DNA of 64,000 nucleotides from NCBI GenBank assembly GCA_963843755.1, contig CAWJLS010000011.1:140748-204747 (forward strand). Reading direction: 5' to 3'. The notes beneath the pieces were generated by a model, which saw only the letters and a program-made list of their open reading frames with translations, was not told the DNA's origin and did not search any database. Position 1 is the stretch's first letter. Each line of letters begins with the position of its first letter. The stretch comes from CAWJLS01 sp963843755 (GTDB lineage: Bacteria > Acidobacteriota > Thermoanaerobaculia > Multivoradales > DATKCC01). This document shows positions 58,710-64,000 of this stretch, one piece after another. A program made the translations under genes and the position numbers.

Positions 58710-60387
58710 CCTAGCCTGAACTATTCATGACGTTGGCCGCAGCCGTAGGTCGGGTACGCCGGGGGGAGGCGGTATGCGGACGTGAACCCCTGGATTGCGG
58801 CTCGATCTGGCGGTGGCGGCGCCACAGCGGGGATCCAAGGAGCAAGTTCAGCGGCCGCGGGGCGAGCTTGCGCCGGGACGAGACGAGGTCTCGCCGGGTG
58901 GAAGGTTTCGGAGACTTCCGTGTCAGGCGGGGGCGGGTGCGCGACTCAGGTGGGCGAGGAGATTGCGGAAGGCCGCGGCCTGGGGGTAGGCGCGGGGCAA
59001 CTGGATACGGATGCGGCGGGTGTTCTGGTGGACCAGGGCAGCCACCTTGAGCAAGCGCAGGCGCAGGGTGTCGAACTGCGCTCGGCCCAGCGTGGGGGCC
59101 TCGGAGGCGACCTCACGACGCAGGGCTTGCATGAGCTGATAGGCGGCGGCATGGAGCAGGAGCCGGAAGAAGTTGGCGCGGAAGGCCGAGCAGGAGAGCC
59201 GGTCGGCCTGGAGGGCATTCTTGAAGTCCTTGATGTAGAGCTCGCATCGGCCCCTCTGTCCGTAGGCCCGGTAGAGCGTTTCGGAGTCGAACTCCTCGAT
59301 CGAGGTGACGACGAAGCGAGGGTTGGCGCCGAGACGGGAGTGCTCGGCCTTGCCGATCAAGCGTCGAGTCCGTTTCCAGGAGCGGGCGGCGTAGGCGAAG
59401 CTGGTGAAGCGGGCCACCGTCTCGCCGCCCTGTCGGTTGGACACCTCGCGAGCCAGCTCCTGGGTGGTCTCGAGCTGGCGCAGCAGCCGGGAGTTCTTGG
59501 CCATGCCCAGCAGATAGTCGACCCCGCCGAGCGTGGTGTTGAGTCGGTCGAGCACCCGCAGGAGCTTGGGCACGCAGAAGCCGGCATCACCGCGCACTAC
59601 GATCTGCGCCTGCGGGCAACGCCGGCGGATCTTGCGGATCAGACGGCGCAGGATGCCGGCGGCGCCCCGGCTCGCCCCGGCGTTGCCCGGCCGTAGCCGA
59701 GCCGTGATCAGCTCACCGGTCTCCCCATCGAAGACCAGGAGAGGGTGGTAGATGTGCTCATCGTAGTGGGCGTTGAAGAACGAGAGCTGCTGAGCGCCGT
59801 AGGTCGCATCGGCGGTGGAGTCGATGTCCAGAATCACCACCTCCTGATCGACCGGCAAGGAAGCGACATAGCGCGTCTCGTGGTGCCGCAGCAGGCGCCG
59901 CAACGTCGGCCCGTCGGCACTGTTCTCCAACCGTGACAGCGTCGGTTGCGACGACAGCCCTTCGGCATCGTGCGGCGTCCGCTCGCAGACCGTCTTCAGC
60001 AGTGGGTCCTGCCGCAGCCGATCGGCGTCGTTGCAGTCCTCATACCCCGCGGCGATCTGGAAGACCCGCTGCCGCACTTGCTCACAGCGACTATGCCGGA
60101 CTCGACCGGCCTTGCGTTGATCCCGCAGGCACGCCGCAAATCCTGCCGTCACGCCCAGCCGCTCGTCGAGCTGGCGCAGAAGGACCCAGCCTGCGTCGGA
60201 GCTGATCTCAGGAGCGTCGAACTCCACCAGCAGGGGGAGCTGACGTGGTCGGCAAACGCGGATCGGTGCGATACACTCTGTCATCGGGGGTGGCCTCGGT
60301 TGATTCACTCTAAGTGCCAGACACACTAGAGTTTAACCGCAGACCACCCCCTTCTGCCATCCTCCCTCACGAATTATCCAGGCTAGG
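58710..60387 (-). mobile_element. IS1380-family insertion sequence
   Basis: About 1.68 kb bounded by imperfect inverted repeats: CCTAGCCTGAACTATTCATG at the left (58710 on) and, on the other strand, CCTAGCCTGGATAATTCGTG at the right (ending 60387). The inside holds one transposase gene on the minus strand. The four bases flanking each end (GCTC and AGAC) do not match, so I see no target duplication. Confidence 0.82.
58923..60284 (-). CDS. IS1380-family transposase
   Basis: A 453-codon DDE transposase including stop, from ATG 60284; an alternative GTG 14 codons upstream (60326) is possible. The acidic triad is readable: VVILDIDSTADATYG (first Asp), VVRGDAGFCVPKLL (second Asp), and YGQRGRCELYIKDFK (Glu). 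The terminal HTH-like portion and LKVAALVHQNTRRIRIQLP are characteristic of the IS1380 group. No frameshift is seen, so it may be active. It occupies nearly the whole insertion. Confidence 0.93.
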   Translation of the reverse strand: MTECIAPIRVCRPRQLPLLVEFDAPEISSDAGWVLLRQLDERLGVTAGFAACLRDQRKAGRVRHSRCEQVRQRVFQIAAGYEDCNDADRLRQDPLLKTVCERTPHDAEGLSSQPTLSRLENSADGPTLRRLLRHHETRYVASLPVDQEVVILDIDSTADATYGAQQLSFFNAHYDEHIYHPLLVFDGETGELITARLRPGNAGASRGAAGILRRLIRKIRRRCPQAQIVVRGDAGFCVPKLLRVLDRLNTTLGGVDYLLGMAKNSRLLRQLETTQELAREVSNRQGGETVARFTSFAYAARSWKRTRRLIGKAEHSRLGANPRFVVTSIEEFDSETLYRAYGQRGRCELYIKDFKNALQADRLSCSAFRANFFRLLLHAAAYQLMQALRREVASEAPTLGRAQFDTLRLRLLKVAALVHQNTRRIRIQLPRAYPQAAAFRNLLAHLSRAPAPA

Positions 60388-60610
60388 AGACCCGGTTCGC
60401 TGCCAACGTGGGGCCAACGGTGCGCTCGTCGAGCCAGGCGCGGAGATCGTCGAGGCGGTAACGAACCCGCCGTCCCACTCGGACGAAGCACGGGCCGCCG
60501 CCGCGGCATCGCCAGCCCTCCAGGGTGCGGGGGCTGACCTGGAGGAGCTCGGCGGCCTGGGCCTGGTCGAGGAGTTGGAGATCGTCGGGGCGTTCGGTGG
60601 TGAGAGACAT
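60383..60610 (-). CDS. Helix-turn-helix excisionase-like protein
   Basis: A 75-aa MerR/AlpA-type small DNA-binding protein from ATG 60610 with GAAAGGA upstream. The HTH is LLDQAQAAELLQVSPRTLEGW and the wing VRVGRRVRYRLDDLRAWLDE. The C-terminus runs into the right inverted repeat of the IS, whose bases supply the stop codon (60383-60385); the original end of the protein may have been cut by the insertion. Such genes in integrative elements usually code for the directionality factor. Confidence 0.82.
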   Translation of the reverse strand: MSLTTERPDDLQLLDQAQAAELLQVSPRTLEGWRCRGGGPCFVRVGRRVRYRLDDLRAWLDERTVGPTLAANRVS

Positions 60611-61309
60611 CGAGGGTCCTTTCGAGGTAGGGGAGCGTGGAAGGGGAGACGTGCTCGGCCGGAGATGGCCGAGGCGAGGAGCGCGAGCTGGACGAGCCAG
60701 CTTCCGGTGTCTGTCGTTCAGTGGTGTCGGTCCTCCGCGTGGTCGTTCGTGGTGGTACGTAGCTCGGTCGTCGTGGGCGAAGGTAGGACGCGTTGGCGAG
60801 GGTGTCAATCGACAGAGTCCAGGCGCGTCTCCTGGGGGCGTTCCGAGGCGAGATCCCGGGTTGAGGCGAAGCGAACGCGGTTCGCTTCCTGGCGTTGACA
60901 GTGCGCCCCGGCTCCTGCGGAACCGGGGCCTCCCCCCGCCCAGGAGGGCCGGCAGACCGAAGCTCCGCGCGGGCGCTCCGCTCCGGACTGCCACCCGATC
61001 CTGGTTTCCCCCGGACCACAGGCTGCGCCCGTGCCCCGTCCCCCACCCGAGCGCACGGCAGCTTGGCTCGGGGCGTTCGCCCCGTCACCAAACTGCCGGG
61101 TTCTCCGCCCTGCGACGGGGCTCCCGGTCCAGCCCCTCCCGGCGTCGGCTCACCCGCCGACCGATCGAGCTGCCTCCCTCGTCTCAGGTCTTCTGCGTGC
61201 CCCAGCGGCCCGCCGCGAAGCCGGGCGTTGCTCCGAGTAGAGGCCCACTTCCGCGGGAGGTTCTCTCCCTGGTCAAGCCGGTCTCTCTCCGGCTACGGTC
61301 GTTCCCGTC
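60611..61309. other. 700-bp region without a supported gene, with a 21-bp palindrome
   Basis: Contains upstream sequence of two divergent HTH genes. At 60868-60888 is GAAGCGAAC-gcg-GTTCGCTTC, a 9-bp inverted repeat around three bases; the same pattern recurs at 63671-63691. TACGGT at 61294-61299 is a possible -10 for the next gene. Open frames on both strands lack ribosome sites and domain signals. Confidence 0.5.
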
Positions 61310-61561
61310 ATGCCTACGAAGATCGCAGCATCCCACCCCCGGACCGTCACGGACCAGCCCACCTACACCGTCGACGCGTTCTGCGAAGCCCACCACATCA
61401 GCCGTGCGTTCCTCTACCGACTCTGGAGCCAGGGGTGCGGCCCGGACAGGACCAAGCTCGGCCGGCGGACGTTGATTTCCGGCGAGGCCGCGGCCCGCTG
61501 GCGCCGCCGGATGGAGGAGGCGACGCCTCCGCTCGACGCACTGACCGACTTCGACGGGTAG
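61310..61561 (+). CDS. Helix-turn-helix DNA-binding protein
   Basis: An 83-aa protein with a single excisionase-like HTH: YTVDAFCEAHHISRAFLYRLW, then GCGPDRTKLGRRTLISGEAAARWRRRM as the wing. It lies directly before the RepA-like gene (4 bp between stop and next GTG), which suggests an operon and a role in regulating replication or transfer genes. Confidence 0.8.
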   Translation: MPTKIAASHPRTVTDQPTYTVDAFCEAHHISRAFLYRLWSQGCGPDRTKLGRRTLISGEAAARWRRRMEEATPPLDALTDFDG

Positions 61562-61565
61562 TCCC

Positions 61566-62648
61566 GTGGACGACAACGTGGTGCCGTTCGGCGGGCCGAT
61601 CTCCGGCCCACCGGGGGCCCGCCTGGTCCACTGCCGCGCCTGCCGTTGCCGGACGCTCCATGTGGAGCCGCCCGGCCCCTCCGGGATCTCCTACGCCTGG
61701 TGCGAGCACTGCCAGCACGAGGAGGAGGTGCCGCGGACCGACGGCGCGGTCCGTCTCGAAGAGTTCCTGCGCTGGGAGCTGCCGCCCAGGGAGTGGCTCG
61801 TCGAGGGTCTCATTCAGGAGCGGGACGCGGTCATGGTCCACGCCTTCCGCGGCGTGGGCAAGTCGCGGTTCGTTCACGGGCTGGCGGTGGCCCTTGCCGC
61901 CGGCGAGCAGTTCCTGCGCTACACGTGCTCGGATCCCCGGGGCGTCCTCCTGGTCGACGGCGAGCTGCCCCGCGAAGAGCTCCAGGCCATGCTTGCGGCC
62001 CAGGTCGGGGGCGAGCCTGAGCGCCTGAGCGCGCCGTTCAAGATCCTCGCGGCCGATCTCTTCCACGAGCCGCTCCCGAGCCTCGCGCAACGCTCCGGCC
62101 AGAACCTCGTGGAATCTCAGCTCGAGGGCGTGAGCCTTCTCATCCTCGACAACGTCTCGACCCTCTGCGGCGGGACCGGTCCCGAGAACGAGGCCCGCTC
62201 CTGGGAGCCGATCCAGTCGTGGTTGCTCGATCTGCGGCGCCGGGGCCTGGCCGTCCTCCTGGTCCACCACGACGGCAAGGGAGGCGCCCAGCGGGGGACG
62301 TCGAAGCGGGAGGACATCCTCTCCCAGGTCGTCCAGCTCACCCGGCCCACCGACTACTCGCCCGCGGCGGGGGCGCAGTTCGAGGTCCACCTGAGGAAGG
62401 CCCGGGGGGTGTTCGGGGAGGCGGCGCAGCCGTTCGAGGCCGAGTATCGGACCGATGGGAACGGGCGGGCGGTGTGGGCGTGGAAGCCGATCGCGGACGA
62501 GCTCACGGAGCGGGTCCTCCACCTGAAGCGGGACCAGGGCCTCAAGCAGCGCCAGATCCGCGACGCGCTCGGCATCGGGCTCGGCACCGTCAACCGGCGG
62601 TTGAAGGAGCTACGAGACGACGGACGACTTCCACCGGAGGACGAGTGA
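61566..62648 (+). CDS. RepA-like RecA-fold ATPase/helicase of plasmid type
   Basis: A 360-aa protein from GTG 61566. The N-terminus has two Cys-x2-Cys pairs (C23/C26 and C46/C49), like a zinc ribbon. The RecA-fold core (about 75-310) shows Walker A HAFRGVGKS at 92-100, LLILDN as Walker B at 191-196, and LAVLLVHHDGKGGAQRGTS with the sensor residues, as in RSF1010 RepA-type hexameric helicases. The last 45 residues form an HTH (LKQRQIRDALGIGLGTVNRRL). A direct role in replication is inferred from the family and the iteron field just downstream. Primase is not seen. Confidence 0.82.
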   Translation: MDDNVVPFGGPISGPPGARLVHCRACRCRTLHVEPPGPSGISYAWCEHCQHEEEVPRTDGAVRLEEFLRWELPPREWLVEGLIQERDAVMVHAFRGVGKSRFVHGLAVALAAGEQFLRYTCSDPRGVLLVDGELPREELQAMLAAQVGGEPERLSAPFKILAADLFHEPLPSLAQRSGQNLVESQLEGVSLLILDNVSTLCGGTGPENEARSWEPIQSWLLDLRRRGLAVLLVHHDGKGGAQRGTSKREDILSQVVQLTRPTDYSPAAGAQFEVHLRKARGVFGEAAQPFEAEYRTDGNGRAVWAWKPIADELTERVLHLKRDQGLKQRQIRDALGIGLGTVNRRLKELRDDGRLPPEDE

Positions 62649-62677
62649 GCCGTACTCATCGCTCCCGAGGAGTGGCG

Positions 62678-62881
62678 TGTTCCACTGTTCCACCTCTAGG
62701 GCCTGGAACAGTGGAACACGTGGAACGGCCGGTGGAACAGGCGTGGAACAGCCGGACCTCCGAGGCGTCGAACCACCGTCCCCGCGGGCCTCGATCTGTT
62801 CCAAGCGGTGGAACAGGCAGTGGAACAAGACCGGAACAGGCTGTTCCACCGGGGTCGTTCGAGAAGGCCGGGGTGGAACAG
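62678..62881. other. Iteron cluster: candidate replication origin
   Basis: About 13 copies of the 8-9-bp word GTGGAACAG, or its complement, occur in 204 bp. Forward copies begin near 62704, 62711, 62720, 62732, 62743, 62808, 62820, 62832 and 62873; inverted copies near 62678, 62686, 62796 and 62841. A few have one mismatch. They start 30 bp after the RepA-like gene. Clustered iterons beside a replication gene are typical of plasmid origins. Confidence 0.65.
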
Positions 62882-63069
62882 GCCAGCAGAGAGCTCGTCA
62901 TCGGCTCTCAATGGCTGTTCCTCCGCTGCCCACTACGGCGGGTGAACCACCCTGAAACGGCGAAGGGGACTCCGCCTCCCCCTCCTCTTGCTCCCCTTTC
63001 ATCCCTTCCGGCCGCCCCTCTAGAGGAGGGCTGCTCGCGCGCTCCTGGCGGAGCGCTCTCACACTCCAA

Positions 63070-63088
63070 GACTGCCGCTTCCGCAGTC
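63070..63088. repeat. Short inverted repeat near the oriT-like site
   Basis: GACTGC and GCAGTC are separated by seven bases, just left of the longer hairpin at 63090. Confidence 0.4.
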
Positions 63089-63089
63089 A

Positions 63090-63141
63090 GCGAGCAGGAG
63101 GATGTAATACGCGCCTCCGGCGCGCATCACATCCTGCTCGC
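63090..63141. other. Long inverted repeat, candidate oriT
   Basis: The left arm GCGAGCAGGAGGATGTAATA continues CGCGCC (63090-63115); the right arm ggcgcgcatcacatcctgct continues cgc (63119-63141). They pair over nearly the whole length apart from two mismatches and a three-base deletion in the right arm. The loop is three bases. It lies about 90 bp before mobC, the usual place for a mobilization origin. Confidence 0.6.
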
Positions 63142-63229
63142 GGTTTCGCCCTCCGGGCTCAACCGATCCTGAAGCCGTTCACGCCTTCGGCGGAACGGTC
63201 CTCGTCCACCCTTTTGACCGTGAGTGCCT

Positions 63230-63556
63230 ATGCCTCCCAGAACCTACCGTGACCGCACTCGCTCTCTCCGCCTGACCGCTGGCGAGGACGCATTGATCCG
63301 GGCCAAGGCCCACGTCGTCGGATTGACCTTCTCGGCCTATCTCCGGCACGTTGCCCTCGGCAAGAGGATCCGCGCACGTCCCGGCCAGATCGACGAAGAC
63401 GCGATCTACCACCTCTCGCGGATCGGCAACAACCTCAACCAGATCGCCCGAGCAATGAACACGGCCCGGAAGGGAGTCCGCCAGCCCGTCGCACAGGAGC
63501 GCCTCGCGGAGGTGTTGGAGGAGCTGCACGTTCTCCTCGACCGGATCTGTAAGTAG
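63230..63556 (+). CDS. mobC: Relaxosome accessory protein MobC
   Basis: A 108-aa protein from ATG 63230 (a GTG two codons earlier also fits). It starts with a ribbon-helix-helix-like segment (RSLRLTAGEDALIRAKAHVV) and includes LTFSAYLRHVALGKRI. The C-terminal part has the MobC hallmark LSRIGNNLNQIARAMN followed by a helix (LAEVLEELHVLLDRI). MobC proteins help the relaxase open oriT DNA. The relaxase gene would be expected next but is not seen in the remaining 444 bp. Confidence 0.92.
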   Translation: MPPRTYRDRTRSLRLTAGEDALIRAKAHVVGLTFSAYLRHVALGKRIRARPGQIDEDAIYHLSRIGNNLNQIARAMNTARKGVRQPVAQERLAEVLEELHVLLDRICK

Positions 63557-64000
63557 CTGGATTCGAGGTGCCTCCTTCGGGGGGCTGCTCCATCACATCC
63601 TCCACGACTCGGCGGCGACTGACCCACGAGAAGCCGCCGGCCCGGTCCTGGAGACCTGGCGGTGCGGCTCGAAGCGAACGGAATTCGCTTCCAGGCGCGC
63701 AGCAGGGGGATGGTGGTCACCGACGGCGAGGTCTACGCGGTGGAGTCGGGCATCCCCGAGCCCGGTCGGCGTTCCGGGCGCTACCATCGGCCGCGTCGGC
63801 TCCGGGGTGGCGGGCGGCAGCTCGCGCGGCTGGTTTGGCAGATGGTGCTCTGCGTGACCGGTGGTCTTTGAGCCTGTTTTCCAGGGTGGGCCGCTCGTCG
63901 CGGCTGGCTTCGCGGTCGAGTTGACCCTCTCGCTGAGTGTGGTGAAAGTCCTTCGCGTTCGACCCGCCACCGAGTCGAGCCAACTTGCTACTCGGAGTTC
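63557..64000. other. Right end of window: no supported gene, with one weak small ORF
   Basis: A 69-codon frame at 63662-63871 (plus, GTG start with GGAGACC upstream) reads RLEANGIRFQARSRG and further, but has no recognisable domain. Within its first codons is GAAGCGAAC-gga-ATTCGCTTC (63671-63691), a second copy of the palindrome at 60868. No relaxase signature (three-His motif) is visible. Confidence 0.35.
63671..63691. repeat. 21-bp palindrome, second copy in the island
   Basis: GAAGCGAAC-gga-ATTCGCTTC; the copy at 60868-60888 differs only in the central bases. Both are followed closely by a short GGCG. Possible operator or recombination-related site of the element. Confidence 0.45.

Noticed and set aside
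58702..60391. Target-site duplication of the IS1380 element
   Set aside because: The four bases on each side (GCTC and AGAC) do not match, so none is claimed.
62677..62955. Open frames across the iteron cluster on both strands
   Set aside because: Their repeated Trp-Asn and Val-Glu-Gln patterns simply reflect translation of the GTGGAACAG repeats; no start signal is visible.
63070..63180. Inverted repeats before mobC as a simple terminator
   Set aside because: Considered, but no gene ends close upstream (the RepA-like gene stops about 440 bp away) and the arms are much longer than usual for a terminator, so an oriT role is preferred.

Overview
The window is high-GC DNA (about 70 percent by eye) from a Gram-negative type bacterium. 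Evidence for that is an outer-membrane beta-barrel protein, secreted enzymes with Sec signals, a complete bacillithiol pathway (bshC-bshB1-bshA), an ECF sigma factor of the kind paired with TPR-containing Ser/Thr kinases, and a very large PknB-like kinase. The combination fits Acidobacteriota (for example the Thermoanaerobaculia branch). This placement is inferred from gene content, not from a marker-gene tree. Layout, 1-16 kb: a partial gene, a small membrane protein and dusB lie on the minus strand, back to back with a plus-strand operon of a methyltransferase, bshC, bshB1, bshA and a YigZ-family protein. Between bshC and bshB1 lies a triple 20-bp repeat that forms three overlapping seven-codon cistrons. 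Then come a DUF4870 membrane protein, yidD, a PDZ-membrane-GAF-GGDEF diguanylate cyclase, an outer-membrane protein, a DUF971 protein, mobA, a periplasmic cyclophilin and a cold-shock protein. 13.8-23.6 kb: a TPR kinase and an ECF sigma factor converge, followed by a class II lanthipeptide cluster (small membrane ORF, peptidase-ABC exporter LanT, precursor LanA, synthetase LanM) that ends at tRNA-Leu(GAG). 23.9-33 kb: secG, tpiA-pgk and gap on minus; tsaD, rpiA, a LysM/DUF5715 protein and a secreted amidohydrolase on plus. 33.2-36.4 kb: a lower-GC three-gene set of secreted proteins of unknown role. 36.4-41 kb: coaBC-moaA diverge from lepA. 41.2-42.6 kb: a HepT-MntA toxin-antitoxin pair sits between two nearly identical 178-bp elements with 23-bp terminal inverted repeats. 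42.6-56.3 kb: a NYN/OST-HTH protein, a PqqD-like protein, an OPT transporter, pepD, a deoxynucleoside kinase, panB-panC-panD, an M1 peptidase, thiG and an aldo/keto reductase. From tRNA-Arg(ACG) at 56.4 kb to the end of the window lies a mobile island: tyrosine integrase next to the tRNA, three small excisionase-like HTH proteins, an IS1380-family insertion, a RepA-like ATPase followed by 13 copies of a TGGAACA-type iteron, a long inverted repeat resembling oriT, and MobC. It looks like an integrative mobilizable element whose far end is outside the window. At a finer scale, three dispersed repeat families occupy intergenic spaces, and several genes have a -10 box only 6-8 bases before the start codon, which predicts leaderless mRNAs.
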